Part shown: positions 7,957 through 15,781 of the stretch, piece by piece
Layout of the letters: the number at the start of each line of letters is the position of its first letter
How positions within the stretch are numbered: the stretch's first letter is position 1
Origin: JBAZUK01 sp041661445
Lineage (GTDB): Bacteria > Chlamydiota > Chlamydiia > Chlamydiales > SM23-39
Reading direction: 5' to 3'
Assembly (NCBI GenBank): GCA_041661445.1
Contig: JBAZUK010000003.1
Coordinates: 124,001 to 188,000 of the forward strand
Length of the DNA: 64,000 nt
Translations under genes and position numbers: made by a program
The notes under the pieces: generated by a model
Database searches by the model: none
Seen by the model: only the letters and a program-made list of their open reading frames with translations
Told to the model about the DNA's origin: nothing

Positions 7957-7972
7957 CTCTCCATCTCCATTT
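7957..7972 (+). repeat. Partial third tmRNA-end repeat
   Basis: 16 bases matching the acceptor part of the 26-bp repeat (CTCTCCACCTCCATTT in ssrA) at 15 of 16 positions, with T for C at 7964. The T-loop half does not match. It may be a decayed third att site marking the right end of a second inserted segment (5311-7972). Chance similarity is not excluded. Confidence 0.4.
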
Positions 7973-8113
7973 GTATCTTTTAAACTTTTCTAAAAAATGC
8001 TACTTAACAACTCTAAGTTGATTTTTATTTGAATTTTGATAGATCATGTTTTATAGATCTCATTTGTTTACAAAGACATTTAATTTTACCAGGTTTAAAA
8101 AAAATAATTTTAC

Positions 8114-8149
8114 AAACAAAGTTGCGCCCGAAGAGATGCAGCTTTGTTT
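8114..8149 (-). terminator. Hairpin terminator of the DUF488-glycosylase pair
   Basis: AAACAAAGTTGC (8114-8125) pairs with GCAGCTTTGTTT (8138-8149), 12 bp with one G-T pair, around a 12-nt loop. On the minus strand it lies 33 bp beyond the glycosylase stop and runs into a T-rich tract. Confidence 0.65.
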
Positions 8150-8181
8150 CTTTAAAAAGGGATCATAATAAATTACTTGAA

Positions 8182-8688
8182 TTACAAAATTTCTTTTTTG
8201 ATTTTTTTTAATTCTTTTATTCTAATGATTGCTTTTCCATGTAATGGAAAATGCATAACGAAAACTTTTGATGAAATAATTTTGTCTTGCCATCCGAAGC
8301 TAAATTTTTTCAGACCAGAAAATTTTTCATATGAAATTTTACCAACGAAACAAATGACTTCGGGTTTTTCTTTTTTAATAATTAAAGAAATCCTTTTTTG
8401 ACCTAATTTTTCTTCTTTATGTTTTAATTCAGTAATATCGTGCGTCGGACGATTAATAACATTTACAAAGCCAAGTTTGTATATACTATTAAATTTTTTT
8501 AGGTAAAATTCTTTTAGTTTTTTATCATCTTTTAAATTTTTTAAATCTTCATTAATTATTCCAGCTTTAGCAAGAAGATACCAAAAAGTTTTGTTATTGG
8601 AAAAAGGAACGCCTCTTTTAAATGAACCAGGATGAGGATTAATGCCGACAAAAAGAATTTTTGGTTTATGAATTTTATAAAATATCAT
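8182..8688 (-). CDS. Mismatch-specific uracil/thymine-DNA glycosylase (Mug/TDG-like)
   Basis: 168 residues. Mug-type enzymes remove uracil or thymine from G:U/G:T mismatches in DNA to start base-excision repair. The N-terminal motif FVGINPHPGS (about 13-22) matches the family's GINPG catalytic loop, whose Asn positions the water. GVPFSNNKTFWYLLAKAG follows as in Mug (PFAxPxNRFW). The C-terminal loop reads VMHFPLHGK in place of the usual NPSG-type loop, so specificity may differ. Length matches the family. The ATG overlaps the end of the DUF488 gene by 4 nt (8685-8688), so the two are translationally coupled. A hairpin terminator follows. The specific substrate is inferred from family only. 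Confidence 0.8.
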   Translation of the reverse strand: MIFYKIHKPKILFVGINPHPGSFKRGVPFSNNKTFWYLLAKAGIINEDLKNLKDDKKLKEFYLKKFNSIYKLGFVNVINRPTHDITELKHKEEKLGQKRISLIIKKEKPEVICFVGKISYEKFSGLKKFSFGWQDKIISSKVFVMHFPLHGKAIIRIKELKKIKKEIL

Positions 8689-9032
8689 ATTTTTTCTAAG
8701 AAATCTTTTATAACAACTGCATTATTATGCTCAGTATCTTTTGCGCCATAAATCAATGTGACTTTGCCTTTTTTTATTTCAAGTTCTAATTCGCTTACTG
8801 ATGTTTTATTATTTTTTAGTTCTTTTATATATTTTTTTTTAAACTCTATCCATTTAATTGGATCATGTCCAAACCATTTGCGAAGCTCGCTACTTGGCGC
8901 AATATCTTTTAGCCATATATCAATTTTTGCGTTTTTTTTACTTAATCCTCTTGGCCAGAGCCTATCAACTAAAATCCTAATACCATCATTTTTTTGTGGT
9001 TTTTCATAAGCTCTTTTTATATTCAATCCCAT
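8685..9032 (-). CDS. DUF488 family protein (YeaO-like)
   Basis: Small cytoplasmic protein of the DUF488/YeaO family, biochemical role unknown. Hallmarks: NIKRAYEKP at the start, ILVDRLWPRGLSKKNAKIDIWLKDIAPS, LRKWFGHDP, and the end strand VTLIYGAKDTEHNNA. I chose the ATG at 9032 (MGLNIKRAYEKP) because GGAG lies 6 nt upstream and the family begins there. A longer frame starts at 9044. It overlaps the downstream glycosylase by 4 nt, forming a two-gene operon. This pairing could reflect a joint DNA-damage or nucleotide-related role, but that is inference. Confidence 0.88.
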   Translation of the reverse strand: MGLNIKRAYEKPQKNDGIRILVDRLWPRGLSKKNAKIDIWLKDIAPSSELRKWFGHDPIKWIEFKKKYIKELKNNKTSVSELELEIKKGKVTLIYGAKDTEHNNAVVIKDFLEKI

Positions 9033-9044
9033 AAATTTCTCCAT

Positions 9045-9467
9045 ACGGTCAAAAATTTTGAAATATAGATCAATCTATTTGCACTTTTTTCAAAATCTTT
9101 CTTTATTTTTCAAATTACACACTAATATTTTAGTATGTCTATATTTGTACATATGAGATTTTACAATTTTTATCAAATTTTTTTAGCTAAGGCTAACTTT
9201 TTAAAAAAACAGGAGCAAATATGATTTATAATTAAAAATAAGAGTTATGTTTTCCAAGAAAGATATTGATAATGCAAAATTTTCTATGAAGTTGCTAGCG
9301 CTCAGGACTTTTCGAAAGCTTCAATTTGTTTTAATAGAGTAAAACTAAAAAAATTATCGTAAGTTGAAATCAAGTTTTTAGAAAATTTTACTTATAAGGG
9401 TTAACAAAACCAGCTAAAACAAACCGCTTGTTTCTGATTCACTTAATTTTTTTTAATAAAAAATATT
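9045..9467. other. Gene-free segment between yqeY and DUF488
   Basis: About 420 bp with no supported gene. It holds the 15-bp GTCAAAAATTTTGAA at 9048-9062 plus an ACACACTA at 9117-9124, resembling the degenerate island-end repeats at 4098 and 5104. A weak AAACAA/TTGTTT stem (9418-9432) lies just beyond the yqeY stop and might act as its terminator. Confidence 0.5.
9048..9124. repeat. Degenerate island-end repeat, copy 3
   Basis: The left anchor is an exact 15-bp match to 4098-4112, a TGCAC is central, and the right end contains TTACACACTA as in copy 1. The interior is poorly conserved. It lies just upstream of the DUF488 gene start. Confidence 0.35.
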
Positions 9468-9905
9468 TCAATCTGGCAATAACTGACTTGCCAAATCTTT
9501 TGCTAACTTTGCATCTATTGCAAGATTAAGCTTCATAATGCTTTTCATAACCAATCCAAGATCTTTTTTTGTCTTTGCACCTGTCTCAGCTATTGCCTTC
9601 ATAACAATTATTTTCGTTTCTTCTGGAGAAACTGTCTTAGGCAAAAACTCCTGGACAATCTTTAGCTCAGATTTCAGTTTTTCAACTATCTCAGGACGAT
9701 TAGCCGTTTGGGCCTGTTCTAAAGCTTCTTGAAGATTACCGAAATAAGTTTTGAATAATTTTATTATTTCAGAATCAGAAAGACTAGCTCGAGCATCAAC
9801 AGCTAAAATTTTTGATTTAAGCATACGCAAGGTTTCTAATCTAAGTAAATCTCGATTTCTCATCGCTTCTTTGATACCAGAATTTATTTGGTCAATAATA
9901 GCCAT
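9468..9905 (-). CDS. GatB/YqeY domain protein
   Basis: 145 residues, the full length of the YqeY family, small helical proteins related to the tail domain of the GatB amidotransferase subunit and to tRNA-binding helical domains. Their cellular role is undefined. Signature segments: IDQINSGIKEAMRNRDLLRLETLRMLKS at the N-terminus (first 20: IDQINSGIKEAMRNRDLLRL), LKSELKIVQEFLPK in the middle and KKDLGLVMKSIM near the end. Start has a strong AAAGGAG 7 nt upstream. It is a single-gene unit on the minus strand, between the csp gene and the DUF488 pair. Confidence 0.92.
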   Translation of the reverse strand: MAIIDQINSGIKEAMRNRDLLRLETLRMLKSKILAVDARASLSDSEIIKLFKTYFGNLQEALEQAQTANRPEIVEKLKSELKIVQEFLPKTVSPEETKIIVMKAIAETGAKTKKDLGLVMKSIMKLNLAIDAKLAKDLASQLLPD

Positions 9906-10011
9906 AATATTCTCCTTTCACTTAGTTTTTTAGTTATCTTGAGATCATAAAAAAATGTTTACAAACACCCCAGTTAAGGGTTTTTTGAACATTATCGATT
10001 TTATAACCGCT

Positions 10012-10043
10012 AAAAAAGCAGAACAAAAAAGCTCTGCTTTTTT
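10012..10043 (-). terminator. Terminator downstream of csp
   Basis: AAAAAAGCAGA (10012-10022) pairs perfectly with TCTGCTTTTTT (10033-10043). On the minus strand this hairpin begins 11 nt after the csp stop codon and ends in a T run, as in an intrinsic terminator. Confidence 0.8.
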
Positions 10044-10053
10044 ATCTTTGTTA

Positions 10054-10260
10054 TTATAAACCTTTAACGCTTTTAGCTTCCGGTCCCTTACGACCTTCTT
10101 CTTCAACATATTCAACTTTTTGTCCTTCTCTTAGAGAGTTTGTACCCTCTTCAAGATTGTTGATATGAACGAATAGCTCTTTTCCACCTGATTCAGGTGT
10201 AATAAAGCCAAAGCCTTTTTGTGAATTAAAAAATTTAACTGTTCCTTTGGATTTTTTCAC
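10054..10260 (-). CDS. Cold-shock domain protein (CspA family)
   Basis: Single OB-fold RNA/DNA chaperone. The order is GTVKFFNSQKGFGFI (RNP1 in KGFGFI), then ELFVHI (RNP2), then GQKVEYVEEEGRKGPEAKSV, as in every CspA. I chose the GTG at 10260 (KKSKGTVKFF) because CspA proteins start two to four residues before GTVKFFN and a purine-rich AAAGAGAG lies just upstream. A longer in-frame ATG at 10305 would add a 15-residue KYFKKERKRVK-type tail. It has its own hairpin terminator. A perfect CCCAAA-TAT-TTTGGG hairpin at 10329-10343 lies in its likely 5' leader, and a TATAAT (10319-10314) could be its -10 box, so cold-type leader regulation is possible. Confidence 0.93.
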   Translation of the reverse strand: MKKSKGTVKFFNSQKGFGFITPESGGKELFVHINNLEEGTNSLREGQKVEYVEEEGRKGPEAKSVKGL

Positions 10261-10305
10261 TCTTTTTCTCTCTTTCTTAAAATATTTAAAAAAAACCACT
10301 GACAT

Positions 10306-10670
10306 ATTTTAAATTATATCAATGGGACCCAAATATTTTGGGCTTTTTACATAAATCATAACCTATTTGGGATAAATCTTAAAGCAACAATAAATTACAA
10401 CATATAAAATTTATTTAAATACTTAAGATTAATTATCTCAAAGCAAGCCTCGATTCGCAGAGAGAATCCAAATGTAACTATATTATATTTTTTTATTTTA
10501 TAATTTTTTTTTATTATAAATAATCGCCTAAGAATTGAAAGTAATAAATAAGATGAATATAATCTTAAGAAGATAAAAAGCTAATATTAATCAGTCAAGC
10601 AAAGCTAGATTTATTTTAGTTAAAAAATCAATAAATGACTTCTTTTTTAAAAACTGGAAAATACTTGATT
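10306..10670. other. Gene-free AT-rich segment, csp leader
   Basis: It separates the divergent csp and FAD-dehydrogenase genes. It contains the palindrome CCCAAATATTTTGGG (10329-10343), a minus-strand TATAAT at 10319-10314 and a short GATTC...GAATC inverted repeat near 10450. No gene is seen. Confidence 0.5.
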
Positions 10671-12245
10671 ATGTTATATAGAATCCATGACATTCATTTA
10701 AGATATGACGAGGATTCACTTCAACACCTCAAAAATTCCATTCTTCAGCTTCTTCAGTTAAATGAAAAAGATCTTTTGTTTTTCAAAATCGCGAAGCGCT
10801 CTATTGATGCTAGAAAGAAGCCTGCTCGCATCGTTTACAGTGTAGATGTAGAAATGGCTCAGACTCCTTTAATAATGGAAGCAGAACCCATCTCTGAAAA
10901 CCATATTGAGAAAATTATTTCCGGAAAAAAACCAAGTCATGTAAATCCTATTATCGTTGGGGCTGGTCCAGCCGGTCTATTTGCTGGTTTTATACTCGCT
11001 AAATATGGATACAAACCTATTATTCTCGAGCGAGGAAGTGATATTCAGGGAAGAAATATAGCTTTGGATAATTTTAAAAAAACGCGAAAACCTAACATTA
11101 ATTGCAATGCCCTATTCGGTCTTGGAGGGGCAGGAACATTTTCAGATGGTAAACTTACAACATCCCTATCACACCCTTTTATTAGATATATTCTCGAAAT
11201 TCTAGTCGAATGCGGCGCTCCTCAGCAAATTCTTATCGATGCGAAGCCCCATATCGGCACGGATATACTTCAGGGGGTCGTCACTAATCTAGCAAAAAAA
11301 ATTGAAAGTTTAGGTGGAATAATAAAAACCGATACAACGCTTACTAATATCATCGCTAAAAATGGACTGATAACAAAAATTGAAACTTCGGAAGGTTGTC
11401 TAGAAACAGAAACTCTTATTGTGGCTACAGGCCTTAGCGCAAGAGACACATGGAAAATTCTTGAAGCCGCCGGTGTAGAAATCGCGCCCAAACCATTTCA
11501 GATAGGGATACGGGTCGAACATCCCCAGAATTGGCTAGACAAACAGCAATATGGCGAAGGAGCTGGCCATCCTGCCCTTGGAGCATCTGATTATAAAGTA
11601 GTAGCCAACATAAATAAAACACCTGTGTTTTCATTTTGCATGTGTCCTGGCGGATGGACAATGCCAACAATAAATGAACCCGGTCATCTTTGTATAAACG
11701 GCATGTCCTTTCATAAAAGAGAAGGCCGTTTTTCATCTAGCGGCATAGTAGTCACCCTCGACCCCAATATATATGGAGGTAAGAATTTAGATTCATGCCT
11801 CTCTTTCATTAGGAAAATTGAAGCAAAATGTTTCGAAAAAGGCGGCTCTGATTATACAGCCCCTGCCCAGACTCTTAATGCCCTTATTAAAGGGCAAATA
11901 GATAAAACTTTGCCAGAAACCAGCTATAATTTTGGACTTTCCCCAGCTTCCATGGATGATCTTTTCCCTGGATTTATCATTGAAAAAATCAAGGAAGCTC
12001 TACCAATTTTTAACAAGAAACTGCCCGGCTTCATTCAGGATGCAGCTATAGCAATAGCTCCTGAAGCAAGAGCGTCGTCACCAGTTAGAATAGTCCGCGA
12101 CCAAGAAACCAGGCAATCTACAACGATAAAAGGTATTTATCCAATCGGAGAAGGTTCTGGCTATGCGGGCGGGATCATGAGCGCTGCTCTAGATGGTCTT
12201 AAATCTGGAATAAAAATCATCGAAGAATTCGCACCGGTTTCTTAG
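10671..12245 (+). CDS. FAD-dependent dehydrogenase (COG2509-type)
   Basis: Cytosolic flavoprotein of an uncharacterised NAD(FAD)-utilising dehydrogenase family, substrate unknown. The Rossmann motif PIIVGAGPAGLFAGF with ILERG some 25 residues later binds the ADP part of FAD. GLGGAGTFSDGKL and the C-terminal GEGSGYAGGIMSAALDG motif, which closes over the flavin, are family hallmarks. An N-terminal domain of about 100 residues before the Rossmann fold (LYRIHDIHLRYDED and onward) is normal for this group. I prefer the ATG at 10671 because homologues begin with this 'M.xRIxDI' pattern. The frame is open to an ATG at 10635. It stands alone, with no recognisable operon partner. Confidence 0.88.
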   Translation: MLYRIHDIHLRYDEDSLQHLKNSILQLLQLNEKDLLFFKIAKRSIDARKKPARIVYSVDVEMAQTPLIMEAEPISENHIEKIISGKKPSHVNPIIVGAGPAGLFAGFILAKYGYKPIILERGSDIQGRNIALDNFKKTRKPNINCNALFGLGGAGTFSDGKLTTSLSHPFIRYILEILVECGAPQQILIDAKPHIGTDILQGVVTNLAKKIESLGGIIKTDTTLTNIIAKNGLITKIETSEGCLETETLIVATGLSARDTWKILEAAGVEIAPKPFQIGIRVEHPQNWLDKQQYGEGAGHPALGASDYKVVANINKTPVFSFCMCPGGWTMPTINEPGHLCINGMSFHKREGRFSSSGIVVTLDPNIYGGKNLDSCLSFIRKIEAKCFEKGGSDYTAPAQTLNALIKGQIDKTLPETSYNFGLSPASMDDLFPGFIIEKIKEALPIFNKKLPGFIQDAAIAIAPEARASSPVRIVRDQETRQSTTIKGIYPIGEGSGYAGGIMSAALDGLKSGIKIIEEFAPVS

Positions 12246-12447
12246 CGAATGTTTAAGAAATAATGTTTTAAGCAAATATTTTTTTCTAAGGATCTAGTTC
12301 ATTATTTTGCAATAAAAATATCAATATTCATATGCACTTTTCCTTTTTTTTTATTACTAAGTTTTTATTTTGCAATTATTTTAAAAAATATTTAATGTAA
12401 AAAAATATAAGGATTTATTTCCTTAATTTTTTAATGGAGACAATTTT

Positions 12448-12693
12448 GTGAAAAGGAATAAAATTTTATTGAGTATAGCGGTTTTTCTAATTGCCTTAGG
12501 TGCATTTAGTATTTTATATGAACAAATCTCATATGTAAGACATGAAAAAATTATTGATATTGGACCACTGGAAGCCACAATTGAAAGAGAGACTCATTGT
12601 GTCAGATTGCCAGTGTTTTTCGGAATATCTGTCATTTTATCAGGAATATGCATATTTTTTTTGGAAATCAAAAAAAAGCCGCAAATTAAATAA
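12448..12693 (+). CDS. Small two-helix membrane protein
   Basis: 81 residues with two predicted membrane helices (about 6-26 and 54-74). A short loop between them contains YVRHEKIIDIGPLEATIERE, resembling the 'REKVLDLGPLEVT' loop of small widespread inner-membrane proteins (DUF3185-like). Its function is unknown. It starts with GTG, with GGAG 9 nt upstream. It is a lone gene in an AT-rich stretch between the FAD dehydrogenase and the flavin-reductase gene. Confidence 0.75.
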   Translation: MKRNKILLSIAVFLIALGAFSILYEQISYVRHEKIIDIGPLEATIERETHCVRLPVFFGISVILSGICIFFLEIKKKPQIK

Positions 12694-12801
12694 TTATTGA
12701 TTTTCGCTCCTACTTTCTGAAAAAATTTAGATAAGTATTAGTTTAAATATTGAAGTGTTTAGTTCTATACATCTTCATTTATAATTTATAATTATCAAAA
12801 A

Positions 12802-13335
12802 TTACTTTTTTTTAGACAAAAGCTTCACAATCTTTCCATCAATAACGAACTTGCCCTTGCCGCAATGATGAATCATGAGCGCTCTTTTTTTTCTAGGTCT
12901 GATCCATGCTTTTACTACCTGAAGAATAAATATATTATATTTTAAAGCCATTGTCATATCGATAACTTTACACTCAAGGCTCGAATAACACTCAGAAAGC
13001 AACGGAACCTGAACCTTTTCACCACTTTCTTTCAGAAGATCAAATTTTTTAAACTTATTAATTTTCTTACCGGAAATATTTCCGATGCCCACTACTTTTT
13101 TAATCAAATCTGCAGTAGGAATATTAATTACGCATTCTTTAGTTTTTTTTATCATATCAAATGTATAATTTCGATTGCTGATAACACATCCTAATACTGG
13201 TGGCTCAAAATCAATCATCATATGCCAAGATAAAGTCATGACATTATCTTTTCCATCACATGAAGCAGTAACCATAACAACTGGTCCTGGTTCGAGAAGT
13301 TGATAAACACTAGATAAAGGCACTGACTTTCTCAT
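12802..13335 (-). CDS. Flavin reductase-like (FMN-binding split barrel) protein
   Basis: About 177 residues with the flavin-reductase split-barrel fold. Such proteins bind FMN and often reduce free flavin with NAD(P)H. Diagnostic stretches are LEPGPVVMVTASCDGKDNVMT near the start (phosphate loop), SWHMMIDFEPPVLGCVIS, and ECVINIP. I chose the ATG at 13335 (MRKSVPLSSVYQ) because GGAAGAAG lies just upstream and homologues start there. In-frame ATGs exist at 13347 and 13380. There is no partner monooxygenase gene nearby. A basic tail (VKLLSKKK) ends the protein. The electron acceptor cannot be told. Confidence 0.85.
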   Translation of the reverse strand: MRKSVPLSSVYQLLEPGPVVMVTASCDGKDNVMTLSWHMMIDFEPPVLGCVISNRNYTFDMIKKTKECVINIPTADLIKKVVGIGNISGKKINKFKKFDLLKESGEKVQVPLLSECYSSLECKVIDMTMALKYNIFILQVVKAWIRPRKKRALMIHHCGKGKFVIDGKIVKLLSKKK

Positions 13336-13380
13336 AACTTCTTCCATAAATTTTATTCTTTTAGAAATCTGAAAACACAA

Positions 13381-13749
13381 TTTTCTTGTAAAATTATTTA
13401 TGTTTTTTTCTAAACTCTCATAATGTTTTATATAAAATCCAGACGGGTTTTTAACAAGATCAAAAATTCAATGCTTCCTTGATTAATTTTGGTAGATAAA
13501 GTAAATAGATAAAGTTAAATAAGAGTATTGAATCTTAATTTCTAATAAAAAATCATACTATATTTTGTTGTGTAAAAACTAAAAAAAATCAATATATTGA
13601 TAAAAATTCATCGAAGTATTCAGAATGCAACAAGCTATTATAGCTATAAGATCTTCTGAGATGTTTTATAAAAAAACTTTTTTTTCTTTACAAAAACAGA
13701 TGTTTTTTCTATTGTTTTTCTTGAAAACAAACAAATTAAGGATGTTTTT
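13381..13749. other. Gene-free segment upstream of the repeat protein
   Basis: About 370 bp, very AT-rich, no supported gene. It contains the palindrome AGCTATTATAGCT near 13632 and long T/A runs. It should hold the promoters of the two divergent neighbours, but no clear -35/-10 pair could be chosen. Confidence 0.4.
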
Positions 13750-14079
13750 ATGACAATATGTAATTTTAGACCTATAGAACCTGCAAATTCCAGAAGTCCT
13801 TCACAAAGCCCTACAGCATCAATAATTAGTCAATTAGAAAATCCTTGGGGATTGCCATCAGAATTAGAAAATATACTAAAAAATAACATTGTAAGAACTG
13901 GAACAGATTCTGGTTTAGGCGGATTAGATTCAGAAGGTAAAGAATCTAGAATTGGGACAGGCTCTGATTTAGACAGATCAGATTCGATAAAAAAAATTGC
14001 AAACGAAATACTTAGAGCTAGAACAGGCTCTGATTTAGGTGGATTAGATTCGATAGAAAAAGCATTTGCAGTAGTTTAA
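13750..14079 (+). CDS. Short protein with TGSDLGGLDS repeats
   Basis: 109 residues, not recognised. The N-terminal half is Ser/Pro/Asn-rich and unordered-looking (FRPIEPANSRSPSQSPTAS). The second half has three imperfect copies of a unit like RTGxDxGLGGLDSxxK: TGTDSGLGGLDSEGK, GTGSDLDRSDSIKK and TGSDLGGLDSIEK, about 25-30 residues apart. There is no signal peptide or membrane helix. AAGGA upstream of the ATG supports translation. A disordered, repeat-bearing small protein in a chlamydia-like genome could be a secreted effector, but nothing here proves it. It faces phoH across a shared hairpin. Confidence 0.6.
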   Translation: MTICNFRPIEPANSRSPSQSPTASIISQLENPWGLPSELENILKNNIVRTGTDSGLGGLDSEGKESRIGTGSDLDRSDSIKKIANEILRARTGSDLGGLDSIEKAFAVV

Positions 14080-14110
14080 ACGGACTTGAGCAGGTATAAA
14101 GATAATATAA

Positions 14111-14146
14111 AGAGCATCAAAAATTGTTAAAATTTTAGATGCTCAA
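14111..14146 (-). terminator. Hairpin terminator between phoH and repeat protein
   Basis: GAGCATC (14112-14118) pairs with GATGCTC (14138-14144), extended by A/T pairs inward. It lies 20 nt past the phoH stop codon on the minus strand, where it is followed by a T-rich stretch. It may also serve the convergent plus-strand gene. Confidence 0.55.
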
Positions 14147-14166
14147 AAAAACATAATAAATTTTCA

Positions 14167-15480
14167 TTACATTATTTCGGCAGCTATTTTAGCAAGTTCT
14201 GATCTTTCTGTTTTTTCTAAAGATATATGTCCAAATATTTTTTTATCTTGAAATCTTGATACTGTATAAGTAAGTCCATTGGAATCCTGATCAAGATAAG
14301 GGTTATCTATTTGGGTAGGATCTCCTGTCAAAATCACTTTAGTTCCATGGCCTGCTCTAGAAATAATTGTTTTTACTTCATGCGGCGTTAGATTCTGTGC
14401 TTCATCTATTATCATATACACTTTCGGCAAAGTTCTCCCTCTTATATAAGTCACTGCTTCCATTTCAAGTTTTTTACTTTCCATTATCCATTCAAAAGCA
14501 GATTTATCATTACCCTCTCCATTAGAAAGCTGTAAAAGCAATTCTAAATTATCATAGATCGGCTGCATCCAATTATAAAGTTTTTCTTCTTTAGTCCCCG
14601 GAAGATACCCAATATCTTTACCAAGAGGCATAATAGGTCGTGAAACTAAAATCTTTGAATAGACGGCTTCATCGAAAACTTTTTTCATCCCGCAGGCTAA
14701 TGCTAATAAAGTTTTTCCGCTTCCTGCAGCACCCAACAAAGTTACCAGCTTTATATCATCTCTTAAAAGCAAATCTATCACACATTTTTGTTCGACATTC
14801 AGCGGCTGGATTCCCCAAACTCCTTTTTTTGTTTCAATTAAGGGCTCTAATCTTTTTTGATTGTGATTAAACTTACACACTGCTGAAGATCTTTCTTTGC
14901 TCTTCAAAATACAGTATTCATTTGGAAGCAATACAAGATCTTCCTTAACAAGGCTTCCATCTTTATAAAATTGATCGATATCCTGCTTGGAAGTTTCTAT
15001 TGTTTTTAATCCTTTGTACATTTTTTTATACTTTACTTTCAGATTCTCATAATCTTCTGCCTCTATATTCATGGCTTCGGCTTTGACCCGAGTAACGAAA
15101 TCTTTTGAAACCAAGATTACCTTCTGACCTTCTTGCTTTAAGACATAGCAAATAAGAAGAATTTTATTAGAATTCCTATCTAAAGAAAGTGGAAACTCAT
15201 TTAGATGTTTGTTTTTTATATCTAGATGAATTTTAATTCTAGGACCTTCTTCGATTTCTACGCCTTTATTAAAATCTCCTGCCCCCATAGCTTTTAATGA
15301 ATCTATATATCTGACCACTTCTCTTGCATTTTTTCCTAATTCATCAGACCCTCTCTTTAAAGAGTCCAATTCTTCAAGTACAATTAAAGGAATCACTACA
15401 TCATTTTTTTGAAATTTTTTTATAGATGTTGGATCATGTAAAAGAACGTTTGTATCAATAACAAAAATTTTGCGAACCAT
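14167..15480 (-). CDS. PhoH-like ATPase with N-terminal PIN domain
   Basis: 437 residues in two parts. Residues 1-130 form a PIN ribonuclease domain (FVIDTNVLLHDP with the first metal-binding Asp9, IVLEELDSLK, and DRNSNKILL). Residues about 225-437 form a PhoH helicase-like ATPase with Walker A GAAGSGKTLL (250-259) and Walker B YMIIDEAQNLTP (Asp359-Glu360). PIN-PhoH proteins are RNA-unwinding/degrading enzymes in other bacteria. The Chlamydia counterpart lies in the same neighbourhood. Start has a clean AAGGAG 8 nt upstream. It is a single-gene transcript with a hairpin behind it. The general family is certain; the cellular RNA target is unknown. Confidence 0.94.
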   Translation of the reverse strand: MVRKIFVIDTNVLLHDPTSIKKFQKNDVVIPLIVLEELDSLKRGSDELGKNAREVVRYIDSLKAMGAGDFNKGVEIEEGPRIKIHLDIKNKHLNEFPLSLDRNSNKILLICYVLKQEGQKVILVSKDFVTRVKAEAMNIEAEDYENLKVKYKKMYKGLKTIETSKQDIDQFYKDGSLVKEDLVLLPNEYCILKSKERSSAVCKFNHNQKRLEPLIETKKGVWGIQPLNVEQKCVIDLLLRDDIKLVTLLGAAGSGKTLLALACGMKKVFDEAVYSKILVSRPIMPLGKDIGYLPGTKEEKLYNWMQPIYDNLELLLQLSNGEGNDKSAFEWIMESKKLEMEAVTYIRGRTLPKVYMIIDEAQNLTPHEVKTIISRAGHGTKVILTGDPTQIDNPYLDQDSNGLTYTVSRFQDKKIFGHISLEKTERSELAKIAAEIM

Positions 15481-15781
15481 TAAATATTCTCCTTATATTA
15501 ATTATTTTTTTAACCGAAAATATTAAAACATCTCCCTTATTAGCATCATTACCTACAATGACATATAAACAAAAAAACATAGTAAGTAAAATGGTTTTTT
15601 AAATTTAAATATTTTTTTTTATTTTTTTTTAAAAAATTTCTTAAATATTGTTCTTATTTACCTTATAATTAAATACTTAAAAATTATATTTGGCATACAA
15701 GCGTAATAAGCGCTAAATATTTGACTATTAAATCTTACTTTTGTATAATTAAATTGATAAAAAAAAATTTAGGTTACTAAT
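15481..15781. other. Divergent intergenic region phoH / zinc-knuckle gene
   Basis: About 300 bp with long T/A homopolymer runs near 15600-15635. The only clear signal is the promoter at 15721-15749 for the plus-strand gene. Confidence 0.5.
15721..15749 (+). promoter_or_regulatory. Sigma-70-type promoter
   Basis: TTGACT (15721-15726) and TATAAT (15744-15749) are separated by exactly 17 bp. The -10 box ends 32 bp before the ATG of the gene at 15782. It is the best promoter match in the window. Confidence 0.75.

Noticed and set aside
8029..8401. Two short plus-strand frames (60 and 74 codons)
   Set aside because: They are antisense to the Mug-like glycosylase or run through its terminator hairpin; no ribosome-binding site or family match.
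11270..11736. Two minus-strand frames of 73 and 100 codons
   Set aside because: Antisense shadows of the FAD dehydrogenase, whose motifs are intact on the plus strand.
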